NCBI GenBank assembly: GCA_031255815.1
Contig: JAIRRU010000124.1
Location: 1 to 7,235 of the forward strand
Source: Treponema sp.
GTDB taxonomy: Bacteria > Spirochaetota > Spirochaetia > Treponematales > Breznakiellaceae
Direction of reading: 5' to 3'
DNA: 7,235 bases
Shown here: in pieces, positions 1-5,923 of the stretch
How positions within the stretch are numbered: the stretch's first letter is position 1
How the letters are laid out: each line of letters begins with the position of its first letter
Translations under genes and position numbers: made by a program
Notes under the pieces: generated by a model
Told to the model about the DNA's origin: nothing
Database searches by the model: none
Seen by the model: the letters and a program-made list of their open reading frames with translations, nothing else

Positions 1-1415
1 TGTGGCGATCCCTGGGCATTCCGGAAAGCCGCATCAGCTACCGGCCCAAGGAGGACAACTGGTGGGGCCCCGCCGGGACTACCGGCCCCTGCGGCCCCGA
101 TTCGGAGATGTTCTACGACTTCGGCAAGGAAGCCTGCGGGCCGGACTGCGGCCCCGGCTGTTCCTGCGGCAAGTGGCTGGAAATCTGGAACGACGTGTTC
201 ATGCAGTACAACAAAAACGCCGAGGGGAACTACGAGCCCCTGGCCCGTAAGTGCGTGGACACCGGTATGGGCATAGAGCGGACTGTTACCATCCTGAACG
301 GCAGGAAGTCGGTCTACGAGACGGAGATATTCGCCCCTATCATCGGGAGCATCGAAAAGGCCATGGCCGCGGATTCCTCGTCCCCCTACGCCTACGGGTC
401 GGATCCGGAAAAAGACCGATCCATACGGATTGTCTGCGATCACGTGCGTTCCGCCGCCTTCATCCTGGGAGACCCCAAGGCGGTAAGCCCCTCCAACCTG
501 GGGGCGGGCTACGTGCTGCGCCGGCTGATCCGCCGGGCGGTGCGGCACTGCCGCAAGCTGGGCATAAATCTTGAGACGGGCGCGCCTTCCCTCTCCCCCA
601 TTGCCGCCCTGATCGTGGACAGTTTCAAGGGGCCTTACCCGGAACTGGCGGAAAACGCGGCCTTTATCGCCGCCGAACTGGACAAGGAGGAGGCAAGGTT
701 CCGGGAAACCCTCCAGAAAGGGGAGCACGAATTTGAAAAACTCCTTCCCAATCTCCTAAAAGACCCCCGGAAGACCATGTCCGGCAGGCTGGCCTTTAAG
801 CTCTACGATACCTACGGCTTTCCCATCGAGCTGAGCGAGGAGCTGGCGGCGGAAAAAGGCCTGATCGTGAACCGGGCCGAATTTGACGAGGCCTTTAAAA
901 AGCACCAGGAACTTTCCCGTTCCCAGATCGGGCAGAGCTTTAAAGGCGGCCTGGGGGATCAGGGGGAGATGGCCACCCGCTACCATACCGCCACCCACCT
1001 TCTCCACCAGGCCCTGCGGATGGTTTTGGGGGATCACGTGGCCCAGAAAGGCTCCAACATCACCGCGGAACGGATGCGCTTCGATTTCTCCCACCCCGCC
1101 CCCATGACCGCGGAGGAAATACGGAAAGTCCAGGATATCGTGAACGAACAGATCCGGAAGGATCTCCCCGTTACCGTGGGGGTTATGAGCCTGGAGGAGG
1201 CCAGGGCTTCCGGGGCAATCGCCCTTTTCGGGGAGAAATACGAGTCCCAGGTCAAGGTCTACACCATCGGCAACTCCCCCGCCGGTTTCTTTTCCAAAGA
1301 AGTTTGCGGCGGCCCCCACGTGGAGCGCACCGGGGGCATGGGTACCTTTAAAATCCAGAAAGAGCAGTCCTCGTCCGCCGGGGTGCGCCGGATCCGGGCG
1401 GTTCTTGAGCCTTGA
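1..1415 (+). CDS. alaS: Alanyl-tRNA synthetase, C-terminal part (5' end outside window)
   Basis: Charges tRNA-Ala with alanine in the cytoplasm and edits mischarged Ser/Gly. The frame is open from base 3, so the ATG at 108 is internal; 470 residues are present and about 140 N-terminal ones are missing, judged from the remembered Borrelia enzyme. Visible: aminoacylation-domain motifs TGPCGPDSE (residues 28-35 of the fragment), EIWNDVFMQY and VDTGMGIERT; a cysteine cluster C45-x3-C49-x3-C53-x-C55; editing-domain metal ligands HTATH (H328, H332) and CGGPH (C435, H439). The protein stops just after the editing domain (AGVRRIRAVLEP), so the C-Ala/DHHA1 domain is absent. The beta-barrel segment with its AESGGQ motif, normally before HxxxH, is also missing; KGGLGDQGEMATRY leads straight into HTATH. 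I see no frameshift, so this is an intact compact enzyme, as I recall for Borrelia AlaS. Identification is near certain. Confidence 0.97.
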   Translation, partial: WRSLGIPESRISYRPKEDNWWGPAGTTGPCGPDSEMFYDFGKEACGPDCGPGCSCGKWLEIWNDVFMQYNKNAEGNYEPLARKCVDTGMGIERTVTILNGRKSVYETEIFAPIIGSIEKAMAADSSSPYAYGSDPEKDRSIRIVCDHVRSAAFILGDPKAVSPSNLGAGYVLRRLIRRAVRHCRKLGINLETGAPSLSPIAALIVDSFKGPYPELAENAAFIAAELDKEEARFRETLQKGEHEFEKLLPNLLKDPRKTMSGRLAFKLYDTYGFPIELSEELAAEKGLIVNRAEFDEAFKKHQELSRSQIGQSFKGGLGDQGEMATRYHTATHLLHQALRMVLGDHVAQKGSNITAERMRFDFSHPAPMTAEEIRKVQDIVNEQIRKDLPVTVGVMSLEEARASGAIALFGEKYESQVKVYTIGNSPAGFFSKEVCGGPHVERTGGMGTFKIQKEQSSSAGVRRIRAVLEP

Positions 1416-1428
1416 TCCCGCTTTGCCT

Positions 1429-1453
1429 AACAGGGCTTACCGGCAGCCCTGTT
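1429..1453 (+). terminator. Hairpin after alaS, possible terminator
   Basis: AACAGGGCT (1429-1437) and AGCCCTGTT (1445-1453) form a perfect 9-bp stem around a 7-base loop, starting 14 bases after the alaS stop. No T-tract follows, so it is not a textbook intrinsic terminator. It could act with a termination factor or protect the mRNA 3' end. Confidence 0.4.
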
Positions 1454-1502
1454 GCGTACAGGGGACATAGCCATACGGGGGGAAAGAGGGTATATTAGAC
1501 CT

Positions 1503-1523
1503 GTTCAAGAACCCGGTTGGTTC
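1503..1523 (+). repeat. Dyad repeat, copy 1 (AACCCGGTTGGTT)
   Basis: TGTTC plus three variable bases precedes AACCCGGTTGGTT. The core forms GAACC-cggtt-GGTTC (1509-1523), a 5-bp stem. The same 13-base core recurs at 1641-1653 with the same TGTTC spacing, which is unlikely by chance over so short a distance. Confidence 0.55.
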
Positions 1524-1631
1524 CCCTCTATGAGGATCTGCTCATAATCCGGGCGCGGCAGGGGCAGGCACTGTTTACCGGGCCGCTTTACAGTAACTTA
1601 CCACCCGGAAGAGTCGTTTTAATGAGTGAGC

Positions 1632-1660
1632 TTGTTCTGAAACCCGGTTGGTTTTAAAAT
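1632..1660 (+). promoter_or_regulatory. Candidate sigma-70 promoter for the SurA-like/nusB/TPR operon
   Basis: TTGTTC (1632-1637), a 17-base spacer and TAAAAT (1655-1660). The -10 matches five of six consensus positions; the -35 keeps TTG but is otherwise poor. A start near 1667 would give a leader of about 70 bases. It is the best candidate in the gap, but the weak -35 leaves real doubt. Confidence 0.4.
1634..1656 (+). repeat. Dyad repeat, copy 2, inside a promoter spacer
   Basis: The second copy of the 13-base core is at 1641-1653. Here the stem is AAACC-cggtt-GGTTT (1640-1654), extendable by a G-T and a T-A pair. Compared with copy 1 the outer G-C pair has become A-T on both arms, so pairing is kept. 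It lies between the candidate -35 and -10 elements, where a protein bound to the dyad would control the promoter. Confidence 0.55.
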
Positions 1661-1670
1661 ATTTGGCAGT

Positions 1671-1700
1671 TGTTTCAAAACCTGAAGCTTTGGAACAGCC
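1671..1700 (+). repeat. Hairpin repeat, copy 1
   Basis: TGTTTCAAA (1671-1679) pairs with TTTGGAACA (1689-1697) to form a 9-bp stem with one G-T pair and a 9-base loop. The element matches 5599-5627 at 27 of 29 positions with one gap. If transcription starts near 1667 it would sit at the 5' end of the operon mRNA. Confidence 0.65.
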
Positions 1701-1712
1701 GCTGCCGGCAGC
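1701..1712 (+). promoter_or_regulatory. 12-base palindrome in the leader
   Basis: GCTGCCGGCAGC is a perfect palindrome 12 bases before the Shine-Dalgarno of the SurA-like gene. As RNA it could form a 4-bp stem with a CCGG loop; as DNA it could be an operator. Its function is unknown. Confidence 0.35.
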
Positions 1713-1735
1713 GCAAGTTCTGAAAAGGGAATGAA

Positions 1736-2848
1736 ATGAAACGGTTTTTAGTAGCTTTTTCTCTCTGTTTTTTCGTAAGCTCTCTAAGTTTTGCCCAGAT
1801 CGATCTCCAAACCATCGCGGTGGTTAAACTCACCAAAAGCGAACCGATTACGGTTAAGCAGGTGAAGAACGAGGCGGAACAGTACGTCAAGGCCGCCCTG
1901 ATCCAGGAAACGGGGCGGCAGCCTTCCGCCGACGAGTTGAACAAAGCCCTCCAGGGCCTCAGCCTGGATGACAAGCGCCAGGTGCTGAACCTTCTGATCA
2001 ACGAAAAACTCACCCTCCAGGCCGCCGAACGGGATCGGGTCAGTATTTCGGAAAACGAGGTCAACCAGCAGATCAACGCCCTGCGTTCCCAGCTGGCCCG
2101 GAATATCGGGAAACAGCCCACGGACGCCGAATTTTCCCTGGCGATTAGAAACCAGATGGGGATGGAGCTTCCCGTCTACCGGGACATGGTCCGCCGCCAG
2201 CTTTTGATGCAGAAGTACCTGGTGGAAAAAAAGCAGAATGTTCTTAACGGCTTCAAGAACCCCACGGACGAGGATATCCTTACCGAGTACAAATTAAGGG
2301 AAACCCAGCTTGTGCGGCCCCGGACGGTACGTTTCTCCATGATCGAGATACCCTACGGATCGGACAAGGCCAAGGCGAGGGAGCTTGCCAATCGGCTGAT
2401 GAGGGAAATAAACGGCAGCCCCGCCAAATTTGACGAGGCGGTGGTCAAGGGCCAGACGCCCAGTTCGGGATACCGGGCCGGGGACGGGGGTTACCTGCCC
2501 ATGATCCCCCAGGCCCAGGCGGCCGCGGGTAAGGAATTTATCGACACCGCCTTTAGCCTGAAGCAGGGGGAGGTTTCCAAGCTTATCGAAAATACCCGGG
2601 CCTACCAGATCTTTAAGATTACCGAGTCCTACGAGAAGAAGGATCTTGAACTGGACGATCTTTACCAGTTGGGGGGGATCCGTACAGCGGAAGGCCAAAT
2701 AGTAAACTGGACCGTTAAGGACTATCTCTACAACGGGCTTCTGCAGCAGCGCCAGGCGGAAGCGCTGCAAAAGGCCACCCAGGAGCTGGTAGTCGAGCTG
2801 CGGCGGGGGAATCCTTTCACCATTGACGAAAAGCTGTTGAACTGGTAG
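1736..2848 (+). CDS. Exported SurA/PrsA-type chaperone with degenerate parvulin domain
   Basis: A 370-residue exported protein. The signal peptide is residues 1-20 (MKR, hydrophobic core, cleavage probably after SFA). A helical SurA-N-like region spans about 40-190, including LSLDDKRQVLNLLINEKLTLQAAERD and SENEVNQQI, typical of periplasmic chaperones. Residues about 195-297 look like a parvulin rotamase domain (AGDGGYLP, FSLKQGEVSKLIE, AYQIFKI), but the histidines of active parvulins are replaced: VRFSMIEIP where RHIL is expected and AYQI where GYHI is expected. I infer folding of outer-membrane or periplasmic proteins without isomerase activity. From memory it corresponds to T. pallidum Tpn39b (TP1016). 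The start is set by AAGGGA (1725-1730), 5 bases before ATG. An ATGAAATGA at 1731-1739 makes a two-codon ORF overlapping the start. First gene of a three-gene operon. Confidence 0.85.
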   Translation: MKRFLVAFSLCFFVSSLSFAQIDLQTIAVVKLTKSEPITVKQVKNEAEQYVKAALIQETGRQPSADELNKALQGLSLDDKRQVLNLLINEKLTLQAAERDRVSISENEVNQQINALRSQLARNIGKQPTDAEFSLAIRNQMGMELPVYRDMVRRQLLMQKYLVEKKQNVLNGFKNPTDEDILTEYKLRETQLVRPRTVRFSMIEIPYGSDKAKARELANRLMREINGSPAKFDEAVVKGQTPSSGYRAGDGGYLPMIPQAQAAAGKEFIDTAFSLKQGEVSKLIENTRAYQIFKITESYEKKDLELDDLYQLGGIRTAEGQIVNWTVKDYLYNGLLQQRQAEALQKATQELVVELRRGNPFTIDEKLLNW

Positions 2849-2850
2849 CC

Positions 2851-3369
2851 ATGGCTTCCCGCAGAAAAGGACGTATTTTGGCCTTCCAGGCCCTGTATTC
2901 CTGGGAGATGAATGATTCGGCCAGGGGCGGCGTTTCTCCGGATAAAGCGGCCTTTGCCGAAGGGCTGCTGGATTTTTCCTGGCTGGAACATGAAAAGCGG
3001 CTGGCCATGGAGGAGGATATCTCCGGTTTCTCCCGAATCCTGGTGGCGGGCACCATCGAAAACATAGGGGCAATCGACGGGATGATCCGCCGGCATCTGG
3101 AAAACTGGGACATTTCCCGGCTTAACCGGGTCGATCTGGCCATCCTGAGGATGAGCGCCTATACCCTGATGTACCAGAGCGATATGGCCCCCTCCATCGT
3201 CATCAACGAGGCTATCGGCATCGCCAAGGAATTCGGCACCGGCGACTCCTACCGCTTTATCAACGGCGTGCTGGATAGCATCCGCCGGACTTTGCAGAAT
3301 TCGTTCCCGGCGGGCCCGGAAGCCCCCCAAGCCCGGCAAAGCGCGGAGCTTTCCCGGGAACGGAAATGA
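2851..3369 (+). CDS. nusB: Transcription antitermination factor NusB
   Basis: NusB binds boxA RNA with NusE (ribosomal protein S10) and supports antitermination, chiefly of rRNA operons. Family features: N-terminal RRKGRILAFQALYSWEM (residues 4-20) and the conserved C-terminal block NWDISRLNRVDLAILRMSAYTLMY, then PSIVINEAIGIAKEFGTGDSYRFINGVLDSI, ending near residue 145. The protein has 172 residues, longer than the usual 130-150, because of a hydrophilic Pro/Ala/Glu/Arg-rich tail of about 25 residues that looks disordered. The ATG lies 2 bases after the upstream stop without a clear Shine-Dalgarno, which suggests translational coupling. The stop overlaps the next start (ATGA, 3366-3369). Confidence 0.95.
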   Translation: MASRRKGRILAFQALYSWEMNDSARGGVSPDKAAFAEGLLDFSWLEHEKRLAMEEDISGFSRILVAGTIENIGAIDGMIRRHLENWDISRLNRVDLAILRMSAYTLMYQSDMAPSIVINEAIGIAKEFGTGDSYRFINGVLDSIRRTLQNSFPAGPEAPQARQSAELSRERK

Positions 3370-5099
3370 ACCGGTTTCTGGTAAAATCCGCGGTTCTGGG
3401 CGGGCTCTCTCTCGGGGCCCTGCTCGGCCTTTCCCTGCTCTGCCTTTTCCTCAGCCCGGAGCGGCTGCTTTCCGCCGCTTCAAGTTCCGGCCGGGATCCG
3501 TTCCGCCGGCTGCTGCGGGATTACGATAGTTTTCTCGCGACCCTGGGAACCGAGTCCCAGCCGCCCTCCCGGGCGGGCTCTGTGCAGGACAGGCTCGATA
3601 CCCTGGATCGGATGCTGGACAGGCTCGAAAAGAACGCCCGGGGGCTGGAGGCCCGGCTTTCGGTGCTGAAACGCCGCCGGGATCTCGCCTTCCGTTCCCC
3701 CCGTTTCCTGCCCGCTTACCGGGAGGCCTCCGGCAGGGCCGCGGCGGCCTTCCCCGGTTCTCCGCCTGTCACCGCCCTGGCCGCGGAAGCCCTGCTGCGG
3801 AGTACCCCCCTAAGCCCGGAAGACGAAGAATTCCTAAAGGCCTCCGCATCCCTTCTCGCGGAGCCCCCTTTCAGCCCCCTGGCCCTGGCTATCCGCGTCA
3901 TTACCGGGGAGCTGGATACCCCGGCCAAAGCCCGCGCTGTCCGGGCGGACGAGCTGCTCGCCTCAAGCCTGCCCCTGATCCGGGAAAGCCTGAGCGAAGG
4001 CGAGGGGGAAAGGCTCGGCGCCAACCTGGCGCTTCTCCTGCTGCTTAAGGGCGATTACAGCGGGGCCTCCAGCCGGATACGGGGGCTCTCCGCGGAAGAC
4101 CGGCCCCCGCTCCTGCAGCGCCTGGCGGCGGAATACTTCTACGACTTTGGGGAAGCCCTGCGGGCAGCGGAGATTTTCTACCGCCTGGGCGGCGAAGATA
4201 CGCTCCGTTCCGCCGACGCCCTCTGGCTGGGAGGCAGCCGGGATGCGGCCCGGAACATCTGGCGCATCCTCTCCGCCCGGACTGGGGCCGGGCAGCGGGA
4301 AGAAGCCGGGGGGGCTCCGGCAATCTCTCCGTCGGGAAGGCTGCGGAGCCTCTACAACCTCGCCGCCTCCGCGGAGGATCGGGGGGAAGCGGCGTCCTGG
4401 CTTTCCGGGTTTTACGAAGCCGGCGGCTCCGATCCGGCCCCGCGCCTTGATCCCCTCTACCCCCTCGCGATCATCCGCTATACCCGCCTTATGGAAGCGC
4501 GCCAGGCTGCCGGCATCCTGGAGGACGGCAGATTGCAGGAAAACCCCCTGGCAGACCTGGAACTGCTCCGCCGCCGGGGCGAACTCTGGCCCGTGGAACG
4601 AACCCTGGCCGAAACCTGGCTGCTCCTGGGCCGTCACCCCGAAGAAGAGCGGCTTTACCAGTGGGGCGCCTGGTATTTCAACTTTCAGCGGAGCTACGGG
4701 GAGATCGCCGTACTGCTGAAAACAGCGGGCCGCCGGGGGATAGGTGGCCCCTGGCTCGATTTAAGCGCCGCCCTGCCCCTTATGCGGGAGGGGAAGCTTG
4801 CCGAAGCGGAGGAACTGCTGCGGGCCGTCCCGCCGGAGGCGGGTTTCTGGCAGGCCGGCGCCAACCTGGGCCGTATCCTGGAAAGCCGCCATGCCCCCCG
4901 GGCGGCCCTGGAACAGTACGAAAGCGCCCTTCCCCGGATAAACGATCCCGCGGAGGCGAGCCGCGTTCAATTCCGTATGGCAGGCTGCTTCAGGGCCCTG
5001 GGACAGGCAGAGGAAAGCCGGCAGGCCCTCATGCGGAGCCTGGAACTGAACCCGGACAACCTTCCCGCCCGTCTGGAACTCCAGAATCCGGAATCTTAA
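3366..5099 (+). CDS. Membrane-anchored TPR-like helical-repeat protein, function unknown
   Basis: A 577-residue protein of unknown function. Residues 8-31 are strongly hydrophobic after a basic start (MNRFLVK), giving an uncleaved anchor or signal peptide; the single Cys (LSLLC) is followed by more hydrophobic residues, so a lipoprotein is unlikely. Residues 73-107 look like a short coiled coil (RLDTLDRMLDRLEKNARGLE). The rest is Ala/Leu/Glu/Arg-rich helical repeat. The clearest TPR-like units are near the C-terminus, about 496-573 (GRILESRHAPRAALEQYESAL; FRALGQAEESRQALMRSLELNPDNLPARLEL), with possible others at 255-275 and 470-490. The large globular part probably faces the periplasm. It overlaps nusB by 4 bases and so is co-translated; it may act as an envelope scaffold. 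From memory it sits where T. pallidum has hypothetical TP1014. Confidence 0.85.
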   Translation: MNRFLVKSAVLGGLSLGALLGLSLLCLFLSPERLLSAASSSGRDPFRRLLRDYDSFLATLGTESQPPSRAGSVQDRLDTLDRMLDRLEKNARGLEARLSVLKRRRDLAFRSPRFLPAYREASGRAAAAFPGSPPVTALAAEALLRSTPLSPEDEEFLKASASLLAEPPFSPLALAIRVITGELDTPAKARAVRADELLASSLPLIRESLSEGEGERLGANLALLLLLKGDYSGASSRIRGLSAEDRPPLLQRLAAEYFYDFGEALRAAEIFYRLGGEDTLRSADALWLGGSRDAARNIWRILSARTGAGQREEAGGAPAISPSGRLRSLYNLAASAEDRGEAASWLSGFYEAGGSDPAPRLDPLYPLAIIRYTRLMEARQAAGILEDGRLQENPLADLELLRRRGELWPVERTLAETWLLLGRHPEEERLYQWGAWYFNFQRSYGEIAVLLKTAGRRGIGGPWLDLSAALPLMREGKLAEAEELLRAVPPEAGFWQAGANLGRILESRHAPRAALEQYESALPRINDPAEASRVQFRMAGCFRALGQAEESRQALMRSLELNPDNLPARLELQNPES

Positions 5100-5142
5100 A
5101 ACCGCCTTTCCCGACAGGGTAAACGCGGGGAAATGGGGAATT

Positions 5143-5215
5143 GGCCGCTGGCCGCGCGAATTTTTAGTCCGGCATCCCGCCCGGGCAGATCGCGAGCTTC
5201 GCGGTCCTTAAAAAT
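5143..5215 (+). terminator. Hairpin cluster after the operon, possible terminator
   Basis: GGCC-gct-GGCC (5143-5153) is followed by GCGCGAATTTTTAG. Further on, GATCGCGA-gct-TCGCGGTC (5188-5206) forms an 8-bp stem with one G-T pair. ATTTTTA (5160-5166) and TAAAAAT (5209-5215) can close a larger loop around it. Together these could end the operon transcript, but no single hairpin is a classic intrinsic terminator. Confidence 0.3.
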
Positions 5216-5250
5216 CCTATGCCTTTATTCCGCTTTCCTGAATAATTTTC

Positions 5251-5280
5251 TTGACCAGGGCGGCCCAATTTTTGTATATT
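5251..5280 (+). promoter_or_regulatory. Sigma-70 promoter of groES
   Basis: TTGACC (5251-5256), an 18-base spacer and TATATT (5275-5280), five of six consensus bases at each box. It lies in an AT-rich pocket and predicts a start near 5287, about 37 bases before the groES ATG. No CIRCE inverted repeat (TTAGCACTC-N9-GAGTGCTAA) is present, so HrcA control is not evident. Confidence 0.7.
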
Positions 5281-5323
5281 CTAACTGGAAAAACCTTAAT
5301 CACCACAATAAACGGAGGATCAT

Positions 5324-5590
5324 ATGAAAGTGAAACCCTTGGCAGATCGTGTGATTGTCAAGCTGGAAAAAAGCGAAACTAAGTCGGCGGGGGGTATTAT
5401 CATCCCCGACACTGCCCAGGAGAAGACCCAGAGCGGGGTTGTGATTGAAGTAGGGGATGACAAGGATGTGAGCAAGGTAAAACCGGGTCAGAAGATCCTG
5501 TACGACAAGTACGCCGGAACCCAGATCAAAATTGACGGCGAGGATCATCTGATCCTGAAGATGTCCGATATTCTCGCGGTTATTGAGTAA
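5324..5590 (+). CDS. groES: Co-chaperonin GroES (Hsp10)
   Basis: The heptameric lid of the GroEL folding chamber, cytoplasmic. Its 88 residues are slightly fewer than the usual 94-97. Hallmarks: KPLADRVIVK at the N-terminus, the mobile loop that contacts GroEL at about residues 17-34 containing GGIIIPD, KVKPGQKILYDKYAGTQI in the beta-barrel, and the C-terminal LKMSDILAVIE. A strong Shine-Dalgarno GGAGG (5314-5318) lies 5 bases before the ATG. No groEL follows; the next 628 bases are non-coding and then comes a sigma factor, so groES is separated from its partner gene. I recall the same separation in T. pallidum. It has its own promoter and is followed by GC-rich hairpins. Confidence 0.97.
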   Translation: MKVKPLADRVIVKLEKSETKSAGGIIIPDTAQEKTQSGVVIEVGDDKDVSKVKPGQKILYDKYAGTQIKIDGEDHLILKMSDILAVIE

Positions 5591-5598
5591 TTTGAGCT

Positions 5599-5627
5599 TG
5601 TTCCAAAAACTGAAGTTTGGAACAGCC
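5599..5627 (+). repeat. Hairpin repeat, copy 2
   Basis: TGTTCCAAA (5599-5607) pairs perfectly with TTTGGAACA (5616-5624), a 9-bp stem with an 8-base loop, starting 8 bases after the groES stop. It is the same element as 1671-1700 apart from two substitutions and one missing base. The base that differs in the stem gives a C-G pair here and a T-G pair in the other copy. Confidence 0.65.
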
Positions 5628-5645
5628 TCATGCGGCAAATTAAAG

Positions 5646-5682
5646 GCCCGCCGCGCCCTTCAAGGCCCGGCGGGCGGTCTTT
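5646..5682 (+). terminator. Likely groES transcription terminator
   Basis: GCCCGCCG (5646-5653) pairs with CGGCGGGC (5668-5675), an all-GC 8-bp stem with a 14-base loop, followed by the short T-rich run GGTCTTT. A second perfect stem, TTGCGC-ctaaca-GCGCAA (5681-5698), follows at once. The T-tract is weak, so efficiency is uncertain. Confidence 0.55.
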
Positions 5683-5740
5683 GCGCCTAACAGCGCAAGA
5701 GGCATGAGTTAAAAAAGTTTTTACAAAAGCAGCGTTTCCC

Positions 5741-5756
5741 AAAGCCGCTTGGTTTT
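5741..5756 (+). repeat. Divergent third copy of the dyad repeat
   Basis: AAAGCC-gctt-GGTTTT forms a 6-bp stem with one G-T pair. AAGCCGCTTGGTTTTAAG (5742-5759) matches 1641-1658 at 15 of 18 positions. The substitutions largely keep pairing, which supports a structural or dyad role, but the similarity is weaker than between copies 1 and 2. Confidence 0.35.
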
Positions 5757-5884
5757 AAGAGAGATGCGGAGTTGGAGGGTTTGACGCCCGTCTTTTGGGG
5801 CGCGGCTGCTGCCTGGCGATAAAAGGTAACAATATTGGATTCACCGCGGCCGGATTGGGCCATAATGCTACACTTTAAAGTTAT

Positions 5885-5905
5885 TTATGACGGAAAGAGT
5901 CATAA
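5885..5905 (+). promoter_or_regulatory. 21-base AT-rich dyad, candidate activator binding site
   Basis: TTATGAC-ggaaaga-GTCATAA is a perfect 7-bp inverted repeat with a 7-base centre, the layout expected for a dimeric helix-turn-helix regulator. CATAAT also occurs at 5861-5866, exactly 40 bases (about four helical turns) from the CATAAT at 5901-5906. The dyad centre is about 240 bases upstream of the sigma-54 promoter, within the range used by enhancer-binding proteins. The binding protein is unknown. Confidence 0.4.
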
Positions 5906-5923
5906 TAGCGCAGTTGCTTAGCC

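Larger units (their letters stand above)
1416..1735. other. Gene-free region between alaS and the SurA-like gene
   Basis: This 320-base stretch holds no convincing ORF. It contains, in order, a hairpin after alaS, two copies of an AACCCGGTTGGTT dyad, a candidate sigma-70 promoter, a hairpin repeat shared with the groES 3' flank, a 12-base palindrome and the Shine-Dalgarno of the next gene. I see nothing recognisable in roughly 1527-1627. Confidence 0.6.

Noticed and set aside
108..110. ATG at 108 as the alaS start
   Set aside because: The frame is open upstream to the window edge and encodes conserved AlaS sequence (WRSLGIPESRI, GPAGTTGPCGPDSE), so it is internal.
1491..1496. TATATT as a second -10 box after alaS
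   Set aside because: No -35-like hexamer lies 16-18 bases upstream.
2294..3339. Long - strand ORFs opposite the SurA-like gene and nusB, and similar ones opposite alaS and the TPR gene
   Set aside because: They are shadows of well-supported + strand genes in GC-rich DNA; their translations show no family features.
3441..3458. Lipobox in the TPR-like protein (LSLLC)
   Set aside because: The residue before Cys is Leu, not Gly/Ala/Ser, and the hydrophobic stretch continues past the Cys, which suits a membrane anchor instead.
5251..5323. CIRCE/HrcA operator before groES
   Set aside because: No TTAGCACTC-N9-GAGTGCTAA or recognisable variant is present in the promoter or leader.
5835..5866. Sigma-70 promoter TTGGAT...CATAAT
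   Set aside because: The boxes are 20 bases apart, too far, and no gene follows for more than 350 bases. The CATAAT is better read as a half-site of the nearby dyad.
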